Positions 1-7,802 of a DNA stretch of 64,000 bases are shown here, piece after piece. The stretch spans positions 1 to 64,000 of the forward strand of contig NZ_SSSQ01000012.1 in assembly GCF_009469765.1 (NCBI RefSeq), in the 5' to 3' direction. A program made the translations under genes and the position numbers. Positions within the stretch are counted from its first letter, which is position 1; every line of letters starts with the position of its first letter. The DNA is from Dechloromonas hortensis. GTDB taxonomy: Bacteria > Pseudomonadota > Gammaproteobacteria > Burkholderiales > Rhodocyclaceae. The notes below the pieces were generated by a model that was given only the letters and a program-made list of their open reading frames with translations, had not been told where the DNA came from and searched no databases.

Positions 1-69
1 GGACCGTGAAACAGATGAGCGCCGATGATAGTGAGCTTCCGCTCGCGAAAGTAGGTCACCGCCAGGCTC
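1..69 (+). rRNA. rrf: 5S ribosomal RNA, 3' part (cut by window start)
   Basis: The first bases match the conserved second half of bacterial 5S rRNA: GGACCGTGAAAC, then AGCGCCGATGATAGTG, a short variable helix, AAAGTAGGTCACCGCCAGGCT. The 5' half lies before the window. The terminator-like hairpin right after it supports this being the end of a ribosomal RNA operon read on the plus strand. The exact 3' end (about 68-70) is estimated from where the terminal helix strand GCCAGGCT ends. Confidence 0.93.
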
Positions 70-77
70 CCATTCCC

Positions 78-116
78 AAAAGCCCCTTCTGCAACAGCAG
101 ACGGGGCTTTCGGCTT
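78..116 (+). terminator. Rho-independent terminator of the rRNA operon
   Basis: The stem AAAGCCCC (79-86) pairs with GGGGCTTT (103-110). Inside it TCTGC pairs with GCAGA around an AACA loop. The downstream side is T-rich (CTTTCGGCTTTT). It sits about 10 bases after the 5S end. Confidence 0.88.
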
Positions 117-174
117 TTCAGCTAAGCAAAATGTATAGCACCGCCTTGGCAAGATTATCCGAATGGTCAGAAAT

Positions 175-213
175 AAAAACGCCGGCCAGGTTTTAAGCCT
201 GGCCGGCGTTTTT
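175..213. terminator. Bidirectional terminator between the rRNA operon and fabI
   Basis: A perfect 16-bp inverted repeat: AAAAACGCCGGCCAGG at 175-190 and its complement at 198-213, with a 7-base loop. The A-run on one side and T-run on the other make it a terminator on both strands. It lies 25 bases after the fabI stop and backs up the rRNA terminator. Confidence 0.92.
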
Positions 214-237
214 GCGTGCTGAGCGCAGGTAATGCTG

Positions 238-1035
238 TTAGGCGGGGAGTGGGTCGGCGTTGCCCAGGGCGACGGTATTCATGCCGCCATCGACGTACAT
301 GATTTCACCGGTGATCCCGCTTGCCAGATCGGAGAGCATGAAGGCAGCGGCATTGCCGACTTCTTCAATGGTCACGTTACGGCGCAATGGAGCATTGTGC
401 GAGTTATAGGCGAGCAGTTTGCCGAAGTTGCCGATGCCGGAAGCGGCCAGCGTCTTGATCGGGCCGGCCGAGATGGCGTTGGCACGGATGCCTTCAGGGC
501 CGAGGCAGAAGGCTAGGTAGCGGGTTGCCGCTTCCAGGCTGGCCTTGGCCAGACCCATGGTGTTGTAGTTCGGCATGGTCCGCTCGGCACCGAGGTAGGA
601 GAGGGCGAGCGCTGCGCTCTTGCGGCCCTGCATCATCGGGCGGGCGGCCTTGACCAGCGCCGGGTAGCTGTATGAAGAGATTTCGTGGGCGATGCGGAAG
701 GCGTCGCGGGTGATACCGTTCAGGAAGTCACCTTCGATGGCTTCGGTCGGCGCGTAGGCAATGGAGTGCACCAAGCCGTCGAGACCGTCCCAGTGTTTGC
801 CCAGTTCGACGAACAGGTTGTCGATTTGTTCGTCGCTGCTGACGTCGACCGGGATGGTGATGTTGCTGCCAAATTCGGCTGCAAATTTCTTGATGCGGTC
901 TTCGAAGCGCTCGTTCTGGTAGGTGAAGGCGAGTTGAGCGCCTTCACGGTGGCAGGCCTTGGCGATGCCGTAGGCAATGGAGTGCTTGGAAAGCAGACCG
1001 GTGATCAGAATTTTCTTGTCGGCGAGAAAGCCCAT
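238..1035 (-). CDS. fabI: Enoyl-[acyl-carrier-protein] reductase (NADH)
   Basis: FabI reduces trans-2-enoyl-ACP to acyl-ACP with NADH, the last step of each fatty-acid elongation cycle in the cytoplasm. The 265-residue product has the family's usual length. It shows the modified dinucleotide-binding start [15 protein letters not shown] (11-25) and the catalytic triad of the FabI branch: Tyr147, Tyr157 and Lys164 (YNTMGLAK). The start is set by GGGAG just upstream on the minus strand. It is transcribed alone toward the rRNA terminator; the preceding gene on the same strand is the ETF oxidoreductase, 43 bases away, so they may share a transcript. Nothing is unusual. Triclosan and diazaborine target this enzyme family. 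Confidence 0.97.
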   Translation of the reverse strand: MGFLADKKILITGLLSKHSIAYGIAKACHREGAQLAFTYQNERFEDRIKKFAAEFGSNITIPVDVSSDEQIDNLFVELGKHWDGLDGLVHSIAYAPTEAIEGDFLNGITRDAFRIAHEISSYSYPALVKAARPMMQGRKSAALALSYLGAERTMPNYNTMGLAKASLEAATRYLAFCLGPEGIRANAISAGPIKTLAASGIGNFGKLLAYNSHNAPLRRNVTIEEVGNAAAFMLSDLASGITGEIMYVDGGMNTVALGNADPLPA

Positions 1036-1078
1036 GTGTTGTTCTCCCTTTGGGGTTTAGCCTTGAGATTATAAAGCA

Positions 1079-2725
1079 TCACATGTTCGGATAGGTTGGC
1101 CCTTCACCGCCTTGTGGCACGACCCAGTTGATATTTTGTGTTGGATCCTTGATATCGCAGGTCTTGCAGTGCACGCAATTCTGGGCGTTGATCTGCAAAC
1201 GGGGGTTTTGGCCACTTTCGTCACGCAGGATTTCATAAACGCCAGCCGGGCAGAAGCGCTGTTCCGGGGCGTCGTATTGCGCCAGATTGACGGTGATCGG
1301 TACTGTCGCATCCTTCAACTGCAGGTGGCAGGGCTGGTCTTCCTCGTGGTTGGTGCTCGATAGGAAAACGGAGGACAGGCGGTCGAAGGTGAGTACGCCA
1401 TCCGGCTTGGGGTAGCTGATCGGTGAACATTCGGCGGCCAGTTTCAGCTTGGCGTGGTCGGGCGTGGTGTTGTGCAGGGTCCATGGTGCCTTGCCGCCAA
1501 AGACGATCTGGTCGATGCCGAACATGATCGAGCCGAGTTTCAGGCCCTTGCTCATCCACGGCTTGAAGTTGCGTGCCTGGTGCAGTTCATCGTAGAGCCA
1601 GCTTTGTTTGAAGGCTTCGGGGTAGGCGGTCAATTCATCGTGCTGGCGTTCGCCGACCAGCGCTTCGAAGCAGGCTTCCGCAGCCAGCATGCCGGACTTG
1701 ATGGCGCAGTGCGAGCCCTTGATGCGGGCGGCGTTGAGGAAGCCGGCATCGTCGCCGACCAGCACGCCACCCGGGAAGGTCAGTTTGGGCAGCGACTGGA
1801 GGCCGCCAGCGGTCAGGGCGCGGGCGCCGTAGGCGATGCGTTTGCCGCCTTCGAGGAATTTGCGGATTTCCGGATGCGTCTTGAAGCGCTGGAATTCCTC
1901 AAACGGGGCAAGGTGCGGATTGCTGTAGCCGAGACCAACGACGAAGCCGACGGCGACCTGATTGTTTTCGAGATGGTAGAGAAAGCCTCCGCCGTAGGTG
2001 GCGGAATCCATTGGCCAGCCGCCGCTATGGACGACCAGGCCGAGCTGGTGCTTGGCCGGGTCGATTTCCCAGAGTTCCTTGAGACCGATGCCGTAGGTTT
2101 GCGGATCGACTCCTTCGTTCAGGTTGAACTGGGCTTGCAGTTGCTTGCCGAGATGGCCGCGGCAGCCTTCGGCGAAGAAGGTGTATTTGCCATGCAGTTC
2201 CATGCCCCTTTGGAAATTCGGACCTTCCGAGCCATCATGCAGGCGGCCCATGTCGCCGGTGGCGACGCCTTTGACGGCGCCCTGTTCGTTGAACAGCACT
2301 TCGGAGCCTGCAAAGCCCGGGTAGATTTCGACGCCGAGGGCTTCGGCCTGTTCGCCCAGCCAGCGGCAAACGTTGCCGAGCGAAATGACATAGTTGCCTT
2401 CGTTGTGAAAGCACTTAGGCAGCAGGCTGTTGGGAATTTTGGTGGCGCCGTCTTCGGAGAGGATGAAGAAACGGTCTTCGGAAACTGGAGCATTCAGCGG
2501 CGCGCCGTCCGCCTTCCAGTTCGGGAGCAGTTCGCTCAGGGCGCGTGGGTCCATGACGGCGCCTGATAAAATATGCGCGCCGATTTCGGCGCCTTTCTCG
2601 ATCAGGCACACCGAGAGGTCCGTGCCTTTTTCTGCCGCCTGCTGTTTCAGCCGGATCGCTGAGGCCAGACCGGCCGGTCCGCCGCCAACGATGACGACGT
2701 CGAATTCCATGGCTTCGCGTTCCAT
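1079..2725 (-). CDS. Electron transfer flavoprotein-ubiquinone oxidoreductase
   Basis: ETF-QO passes electrons from reduced electron transfer flavoprotein (fed by acyl-CoA and other dehydrogenases) to ubiquinone at the inner membrane. The 548-residue protein starts with an FAD-binding Rossmann motif VVGGGPAG-type (12-19) after a short extension. It carries the ETF-QO body and ends with a ferredoxin-like domain with four cluster ligands, Cys492, Cys517, Cys520 and Cys523 (CVHCKTC), followed by INWVVPQGGEGP, a typical ETF-QO ending. AGGAGA 6 bases before the ATG sets the start at MEREAMEF. It is divergent from the thioesterase gene. The genes for ETF itself are not in the window. Confidence 0.95.
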   Translation of the reverse strand: MEREAMEFDVVIVGGGPAGLASAIRLKQQAAEKGTDLSVCLIEKGAEIGAHILSGAVMDPRALSELLPNWKADGAPLNAPVSEDRFFILSEDGATKIPNSLLPKCFHNEGNYVISLGNVCRWLGEQAEALGVEIYPGFAGSEVLFNEQGAVKGVATGDMGRLHDGSEGPNFQRGMELHGKYTFFAEGCRGHLGKQLQAQFNLNEGVDPQTYGIGLKELWEIDPAKHQLGLVVHSGGWPMDSATYGGGFLYHLENNQVAVGFVVGLGYSNPHLAPFEEFQRFKTHPEIRKFLEGGKRIAYGARALTAGGLQSLPKLTFPGGVLVGDDAGFLNAARIKGSHCAIKSGMLAAEACFEALVGERQHDELTAYPEAFKQSWLYDELHQARNFKPWMSKGLKLGSIMFGIDQIVFGGKAPWTLHNTTPDHAKLKLAAECSPISYPKPDGVLTFDRLSSVFLSSTNHEEDQPCHLQLKDATVPITVNLAQYDAPEQRFCPAGVYEILRDESGQNPRLQINAQNCVHCKTCDIKDPTQNINWVVPQGGEGPTYPNM

Positions 2726-2827
2726 GATGTCTCCTGTATTTAGTTTGTATTTGGTTGGTTGTTACGTTGTAAACAATACGGTACAGTATGGAAACGCATT
2801 GATCAACCCCTCTTGAATTTCAAAGAC

Positions 2828-3238
2828 ATGGAACACAAAAAGAAACTTATCCACGTAACAAAGATGCCTATTCGCTGGGGCGACATGGATGCCTATGGCC
2901 ATGTCAATAATACGGTTTACTTTCGCTACATGGAGCAAGCCCGGGTCGAGTGGATCGAGGAGATGAAGGTTCCGGTGCGGCCGGGTGGCGATGGGCCGGT
3001 GATCATCAATGCCGCTTGCACCTTCCTGATCCCGATGACTTATCCGGGCATGGTCGAGGTGCGGACCTACGTGGGCCATCCCGGGCGTTCCAGCGTGCAG
3101 ACGCATGTTGAAATGCGTATCGAAGGTGACGAGCGGATTTACGCCGAGGGTGCGGCCAAGGTGGTCTGGATGAATACGCAGAGCGGAAAATCGGTGCCCT
3201 TGCCGGATCATGTGCGGGCGGCACTGGAAGCGGAGTAA
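2828..3238 (+). CDS. Acyl-CoA thioesterase, 4HBT hotdog family (YbgC/FcbC-like)
   Basis: A 136-residue single hotdog-fold protein, the usual size for 4-hydroxybenzoyl-CoA thioesterase-like enzymes that hydrolyse acyl-CoA thioesters. The active-site loop and helix are clear at the N-terminus: RWGDMDAYGHVNNTVYFRY, followed by EQARVEW. The Asp in WGDMD is the usual catalytic residue. An in-frame ATG lies 69 bases upstream, but the family alignment starts at MEHKKK, so I chose 2828; the Shine-Dalgarno sequence is weak. It is divergent from the ETF-QO gene, which fits a role in acyl-CoA turnover. The substrate cannot be told from sequence. Confidence 0.88.
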   Translation: MEHKKKLIHVTKMPIRWGDMDAYGHVNNTVYFRYMEQARVEWIEEMKVPVRPGGDGPVIINAACTFLIPMTYPGMVEVRTYVGHPGRSSVQTHVEMRIEGDERIYAEGAAKVVWMNTQSGKSVPLPDHVRAALEAE

Positions 3239-3273
3239 ACTCGCGGCCCATTGCATAGCGACTTCTGAATAGC

Positions 3274-4620
3274 ATGGGCAAACGAAAAATCTGGGAAAAG
3301 CTGTTGTCGGCCGACCGCCTGGGCGCCGGCAAGGCGCCGGGAACGCCGGAGCGCACGGCTTTTCAGCAGGATTACGACCGCATCGTCTTTACCTCCGCCT
3401 TCCGCCGCATGAAGGACAAGACGCAGGTTTTCCCGCTCTCGAAGAGCGATTACGTGCGCACCCGCCTGACCCACAGCCTGGAGACGAGTTGCGTCGGACG
3501 CTCGCTCGGCGCCGTGGTCGGGCGCGAGATCATTGCCCGGCATGGCTTGCAGCACGTCGAGTCGGGCGATTTCGGGGCGATTGTCGCGGCCGCCTGTCTG
3601 GCACACGACATTGGCAATCCGCCTTTCGGTCACGCCGGTGAGGATGCCATTCGCGAGTGGTTCCGCACCTCCGATTTGCTGGAACGGCATCAATTCACGC
3701 CGGCGCAGCGTGCCGACTTCGAGCGTTACGAAGGCAACGCCCAAGGCTTTCGCATCGTGACGCGCCTGCAAAGCCCGGCCAACCCGGGCTTGCAGCTGAC
3801 CAGCGCGGTGCTGGCGACCTTCACCAAGTATCCGCGGCCGTCTGATATCGGTACGGACGAGCTTGATGGCAAGAGTGCCAAGAAGTTTGGTTTCTTTCAG
3901 CAGGATGCTGCCGCTTTTCAGCAAGTCGCGCGGTCGACCGGCCTGATCGAGCGAATTCGGGGTACGGTCTGGCGGCGCCACCCGCTGGCCTTCCTGGTCG
4001 AGGTGGCGGACGACACCTGTTATCTGATTGTCGATCTCGAAGATGCGGCCAAGCTCGGCTTCGTGCCCTACAAGGATGCCGAATTGCTGCTCGCCGACCT
4101 GGCCGGCAGCACGGTGAATGGCGGACGACTGGAGCGTCTGCACGATCCGAAGGAGCGCCTCGAATACCTGCGCGCCAAGGCCATTGGCCGCCTGCTGGAA
4201 AGTGCGGCCTCGGTCTTCCTTGAAAACGAGGATGCCATCCTGAATGGTGAGTTCGATGAGGAACTGCTCGAGCAGTCGCCAATCGCCATCCCGTTGCAGG
4301 CTGTGCTTCGCCTGGCCAAGGAAACGATCTACACGGCGCGGCCGGCGCTGGAGATCGAGACGGCGGGCTTTGAAGTGCTGGGCGCCTTGCTCGGACTGTT
4401 CAGTAATGCCGTCGAAGCCCGGGCCGGGCATGGCCGCTTCACCACCCGCGACCGCATGTTGCTCAAGCTGTTGCCGACGCAATTCCTCGGCCATGGCGGT
4501 GAGCCGGACCCCGATCCCTATATCCGCCTGCTGCAGGTCGCCGATTTCGTGGCCGGGATGACCGACTCCTACGCCATTGATATGTTCCGCAAGCTGAAGG
4601 GCTTCGACCTCCCGACCTGA
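3274..4620 (+). CDS. dgt: Deoxyguanosinetriphosphate triphosphohydrolase-like protein (HD superfamily)
   Basis: Dgt-type enzymes cleave dNTPs to deoxynucleosides and triphosphate in the cytoplasm. The 448-residue product has the metal-binding HD set: His67 (TRLTHSLE), His111-Asp112 (LAHDIGNPPFGH), His120, and a late Asp in LVEVADDTCY. An N-terminal block, FTSAFRRMKDKTQVFP, is typical of the Dgt type 2 subfamily. It follows the thioesterase gene by 35 bases and may be co-transcribed. The preferred dNTP is not known for this subfamily. Confidence 0.92.
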   Translation: MGKRKIWEKLLSADRLGAGKAPGTPERTAFQQDYDRIVFTSAFRRMKDKTQVFPLSKSDYVRTRLTHSLETSCVGRSLGAVVGREIIARHGLQHVESGDFGAIVAAACLAHDIGNPPFGHAGEDAIREWFRTSDLLERHQFTPAQRADFERYEGNAQGFRIVTRLQSPANPGLQLTSAVLATFTKYPRPSDIGTDELDGKSAKKFGFFQQDAAAFQQVARSTGLIERIRGTVWRRHPLAFLVEVADDTCYLIVDLEDAAKLGFVPYKDAELLLADLAGSTVNGGRLERLHDPKERLEYLRAKAIGRLLESAASVFLENEDAILNGEFDEELLEQSPIAIPLQAVLRLAKETIYTARPALEIETAGFEVLGALLGLFSNAVEARAGHGRFTTRDRMLLKLLPTQFLGHGGEPDPDPYIRLLQVADFVAGMTDSYAIDMFRKLKGFDLPT

Positions 4621-4623
4621 GGC

Positions 4624-4929
4624 TTACTTGAGTGCCGCCAGGAAACGCTGGCGGGCGGCTTCCAGTTCCGGCCGGGCAGACTCGCCGAGCAGGGCGCTGC
4701 AGGTCCCGTAGAAGTCGTTGAAGGCGGCCTTGACGGCTTTCTCGTCCAGCTTGCGGCGGAGCCCGGGTTTGTCTTCCGTCACCGGCAGGTCGAGCGGCTT
4801 GAGGTGGGCGTAGCGCGGAATCATGCACTGGCCGCCTTGTTCGGAAGAGGCCGTCAGCGGCCCGGTTTTGACGAAGACCTTGCCTTCGAATTCGAAGCGG
4901 CCGCCGAGCGGGATGTGTTGTAGCTTCAT
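4624..4929 (-). CDS. Conserved hypothetical small protein
   Basis: A 101-residue protein I cannot assign. It starts MKLQHIPLGGRFEFEGKVFV with a good AAGGAG Shine-Dalgarno sequence. The first half looks like a small beta-rich unit containing CMIPRYAHLKPL. The second half is a basic helix-rich region (LRRKLDEKAVKAAFNDFYGT). No signal peptide or membrane segment is seen. The start of the beta-rich unit recalls short conserved proteins annotated only as hypothetical in betaproteobacteria. It is convergent with dgt (3 bases between the stops) and divergent from lexA. Base composition matches its neighbours. Confidence 0.75.
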   Translation of the reverse strand: MKLQHIPLGGRFEFEGKVFVKTGPLTASSEQGGQCMIPRYAHLKPLDLPVTEDKPGLRRKLDEKAVKAAFNDFYGTCSALLGESARPELEAARQRFLAALK

Positions 4930-5024
4930 GGTCGGTACTCCTTGGTGCAGGCCGTGATGGTAGCAGTTTGCCGCAAGCGGTTTCCGGCCTCAACGAGCAA
5001 TCTCCACTTGCCAAAAAGCCAATA

Positions 5025-5040
5025 CTGTACAAAAATACAG
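5025..5040 (+). promoter_or_regulatory. LexA (SOS) box upstream of lexA
   Basis: CTGT-N8-ACAG: CTGTACAAAAATACAG, matching the proteobacterial LexA operator half-sites exactly. It lies 25 bases before the lexA ATG. A candidate -35 TTGCCA (5008-5013) lies 17 bases before a poor -10 AAAAAT (5031-5036) inside the box. Bound LexA would therefore block the promoter of lexA and, through gene overlap, the mutagenesis genes behind it. Confidence 0.9.
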
Positions 5041-5065
5041 TCAATGGTTTTTAGCGGAGCAGGCC

Positions 5066-5671
5066 ATGAAACTCACGCCACGTCAGCAGGAAATTCTCGA
5101 CTTCATCAAAAGCACCCTGGAGGTGCTCGGTGCGCCGCCGACGCGCATGGAAATTTCCAGTGCCTTTGGCTTTGCTTCGCCCAATGCGGCCGAAGATCAC
5201 CTCAAGGCGCTGGCCAAGAAGGGCGCCATCGTGCTCGAGCCGGGCTCGGCACGCGGTATCAGGCTGGTCGAACAACTCGGCTTGCCGCTGATCGGCATGG
5301 TCGCCGCCGGTTCGCCGATTCTCGCCGTCGAAAACGTGCAGGGGCGCTATGCGCTGGATGCCGGCCTGTTCAGCCCGCGGGCCGATTTCCTGCTCAAGGT
5401 GCGCGGCCTGTCGATGATCAATGCCGGCATTTGCGATGGCGATCTGCTCGCCGTGCACAAAACGACGCAGGCTCGCGACGGGCAGATCGTCGTCGCCCGC
5501 CTCGATGAAGAGGTCACGGTCAAGCGCCTGCAGCGCAGCAAGGGCGAGATTCATCTGATTGCCGAGAATCCGGATTTCCAGCCGATCATCGTTCATCCGG
5601 AAGAGGTCGACTTTGCCATCGAAGGCATTGCGGTCGGCCTGATTCGCGGGGCGATCAGCACCTTGTCATGA
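5066..5671 (+). CDS. lexA: SOS response repressor LexA
   Basis: LexA represses DNA-damage genes and cuts itself when RecA filaments form. The 201-residue protein has an N-terminal winged helix-turn-helix ([16 protein letters not shown]). Its cleavage site is Ala81-Gly82 (MVAAGSP). The serine/lysine protease dyad is Ser116 (RGLSM) and Lys153 (EVTVKRL), matching the E. coli spacing. The recognition-helix region reads [21 protein letters not shown]. It sits under its own LexA box and overlaps imuA by 4 bases (ATGA), so repressor and mutagenesis genes form one autoregulated operon. Confidence 0.97.
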   Translation: MKLTPRQQEILDFIKSTLEVLGAPPTRMEISSAFGFASPNAAEDHLKALAKKGAIVLEPGSARGIRLVEQLGLPLIGMVAAGSPILAVENVQGRYALDAGLFSPRADFLLKVRGLSMINAGICDGDLLAVHKTTQARDGQIVVARLDEEVTVKRLQRSKGEIHLIAENPDFQPIIVHPEEVDFAIEGIAVGLIRGAISTLS

Positions 5672-6381
5672 GCGCCATGCCGTTGCCGACCGCTTTGGCT
5701 GACGTGCTGGCCAGAGGTGATGTCTGGCGCGGCGATACGCTGGCCTCCCTGCCGGAAAACGCGATTCCGAGCGGCCACCCCGAACTCGATGCCGAGTTGC
5801 CGGGCGGCGGCTGGCCGCGGGGAAACCTGACCGAAATTCTCGTCGACCGCAGCGGTTTCGGCGAAATGAGCTTGTTGCTGCCGGCCCTGGCTAGTCTGTC
5901 GACCGCCGGTGGCTGGCTGGCCTTGGTCGCGCCGCCCTGGCTGCCGCATGCTCCGGCCTGGGCGGCGGCCGGGGTAGCGCTCGAAAGGCTGGTCGTTTTG
6001 CCGGCGGGCAAGCAAACGGCCTGGTCGGTCGAACAGCTGCTGGCCTGTGGCGGTTTTGCCGGCGTGCTGGCCTGGCCGGAGGCCGGCATCGATGCCCGGG
6101 CACTGCGCCGTCTGCAGGTGGCGGCGGAGGGGCGGCCGGTTTTTGCCTGTTTGTGGCGGTCGACCGCAGCCGCCGCCTCGCCATCGCCGGCCCCCTTGCG
6201 GCTCGAAATGGCGGCGGCTGAAAACAGCCTGTCGGTGCGCATTCTCAAGCGGCGTGGCCGACCGGCGGCGCAGCCGCTTCATTTGTCCTTACCTCGCCCT
6301 GGGAGATCCGTTCGTGCTCTGGCTGGCCCTGCACTTTCCACTGCTGCCGCTCGAAGCGCTGCCCTTGCGGCAGTCGCCTAG
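5668..6381 (+). CDS. imuA: Translesion synthesis accessory protein ImuA
   Basis: ImuA is the RecA/SulA-like partner of the ImuB-DnaE2 mutasome, which copies damaged DNA in many bacteria lacking polymerase V. The 237-residue product shows the family N-terminus: [20 protein letters not shown], then TEIL and a RecA-like core with [19 protein letters not shown]. It begins inside the lexA stop codon (ATGA). Its last 68 bases overlap the imuB start, a long overlap that implies translational coupling. The C-terminus is Ala/Arg-rich and in a frame shared with imuB, so the exact end is less conserved. Function is by family. Confidence 0.9.
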   Translation: MSAMPLPTALADVLARGDVWRGDTLASLPENAIPSGHPELDAELPGGGWPRGNLTEILVDRSGFGEMSLLLPALASLSTAGGWLALVAPPWLPHAPAWAAAGVALERLVVLPAGKQTAWSVEQLLACGGFAGVLAWPEAGIDARALRRLQVAAEGRPVFACLWRSTAAAASPSPAPLRLEMAAAENSLSVRILKRRGRPAAQPLHLSLPRPGRSVRALAGPALSTAAARSAALAAVA

Positions 6382-7786
6382 CGCACTGGTCAGTCGCGGG
6401 CGGGTGGTGTGCGGCGATGCAGCGGCGGCCGCTGCCGGCGTCGCACCCGGCCAGAAACTGTCGACGGCATTGGGTTTGCAGCCGGGGCTGGCGGTTTTCG
6501 AGCGCGATGCCGCCGCTGAAAGCACGGCGCTGGAAAGCCTGGCCTGCTGGGCCGGCCGCTTTACGCCGACGGTCAGCCTGTTGCCACCGGATGCCTTGCT
6601 CCTTGAAATCGGCGGTTGCCTGCGGCTTTTCGGCGGCCTGCCGGCGATTGTCGAGGCGGTGCAGGCTGGCTGCCGGGCGCAGTCCTATTCCCTGTCCTGG
6701 GCCACGGCACCGACGCCGCTTGCCGCGCTCTGGCTGGCGCGAGCCGGGGCGGCCAGTTTGTGCGCCGAGCCGGCCGAGATGCAGCGCGCACTGGCTCTTT
6801 TGCCTTGTGCGGTTGCCGGCTGGCCGGCCGAGGTGCAGGCCCGGCTCGATGCCTTCGGCCTGCAGCGACTGGGGGATCTGCGTGCCTTGCCGGCGGCCGG
6901 CCTGCGCCGGCGGCTTGGCAATGCGCCGCTGGATGATCTGCTCCGGGCCTGGGGCGAATTGCCGCATCCGCAAAAGCCTTTCGTTTTTCCGGAGGCCTTC
7001 AGTCAGAAGATCGAGTTGCCGGCCCGGGTCGAGCATGCCGAGGCGCTCGCCTTTGCCGGGCAGCGCCTGTTCGCGGCGCTGGCCGGTTGGCTGCAGGGGC
7101 GGCAGTTGCTGGTCCGGGCCTGCGCCTTGCATTTGACGCACGACGATGGCTCAAGCAGCGCCTTGCCGTTGCGCTTTGCCGAGCCGGCGGCCGACGAGGG
7201 GCGTTTTGCCCGCCTGCTGCGCGAACATCTGGGGCGTTGGCAACTGGCGGCGCCGGTCGAGGCGATGCAGCTGGTGGCGGACGAGGTGGTGGCCAAGCCC
7301 GGCGCCAGCGCCCCTTTGTTCGATCAGGCCGTGGCCGGGGAGGGCGCGCTGGTTTGCCTTGAGCGCCTGCAGGCCCGCCTGGGGCCGGGCGCCGTTCAGG
7401 TGCTGGGCGCCGCGCCTGATTACCGGCCGGAATGCGCGACGCGTCGGCAGGCGGCGCTGGCGGATTTTGCCGTTTCGGCGGTGTCGACCGCCGGACTCCA
7501 GGCCGCACGTCCGCTCTGGCTGCTGCCGGCGCCGCAGCCCCTGGCCGAACGGGCGGACGGCCCGCACTGGCATGGGCCGTTGAAATTGCTGTCGCGGGCC
7601 GAGCGGCTGGAAAGCGGCTGGTGGGATGAGGGTGAAATGCAGGGCGAAATGCAGGCCGGTGCGGTGCCGGCGGCGACGGCGGGCGATGTCAGGCGCGACT
7701 ATTTCGTCGCCCGCAATGCGCAGGGCCAGTGGGCCTGGATTTTCCGCGATGCGGAAGGCTGGTTCCTGCACGGCCTGTTTGCCTGA
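6314..7786 (+). CDS. imuB: Y-family polymerase-like protein ImuB
   Basis: ImuB resembles DinB/UmuC polymerases but usually lacks active-site acids; it links ImuA, the beta clamp and DnaE2. I place the start at GTG 6314: the family opens with [16 protein letters not shown], here [16 protein letters not shown], and GGGAG lies 8 bases before it. This gives 490 residues. The N-terminal region lacks the DxD of an active Y-family polymerase, as expected. The C-terminus ends WIFRDAEGWFLHGLFA, a typical ImuB ending. A short in-register duplication (GEMQGEMQ) lies about 50 residues before the end. It overlaps imuA and is followed after 16 bases by dnaE2. Confidence 0.92.
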   Translation: MLWLALHFPLLPLEALPLRQSPSALVSRGRVVCGDAAAAAAGVAPGQKLSTALGLQPGLAVFERDAAAESTALESLACWAGRFTPTVSLLPPDALLLEIGGCLRLFGGLPAIVEAVQAGCRAQSYSLSWATAPTPLAALWLARAGAASLCAEPAEMQRALALLPCAVAGWPAEVQARLDAFGLQRLGDLRALPAAGLRRRLGNAPLDDLLRAWGELPHPQKPFVFPEAFSQKIELPARVEHAEALAFAGQRLFAALAGWLQGRQLLVRACALHLTHDDGSSSALPLRFAEPAADEGRFARLLREHLGRWQLAAPVEAMQLVADEVVAKPGASAPLFDQAVAGEGALVCLERLQARLGPGAVQVLGAAPDYRPECATRRQAALADFAVSAVSTAGLQAARPLWLLPAPQPLAERADGPHWHGPLKLLSRAERLESGWWDEGEMQGEMQAGAVPAATAGDVRRDYFVARNAQGQWAWIFRDAEGWFLHGLFA

Positions 7787-7802
7787 ACGCCGGGAGGGAA
7801 CG

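Noticed and set aside
1454..2566. A 370-codon plus-strand frame opposite the ETF oxidoreductase gene
   Set aside because: It is antisense to a gene with clear FAD and Fe-S motifs and is Ala/Gly/Phe-rich shadow sequence.
2736..2800. Possible LexA box between the ETF oxidoreductase and thioesterase genes (CTGTATTTAGTTTG; GTACAGTATGG)
   Set aside because: The half-sites are not at the CTGT-N8-ACAG spacing.
3208..4494. A 428-codon minus-strand frame opposite dgt
   Set aside because: Dgt has all its catalytic residues; the opposite frame has no homology that I can see.
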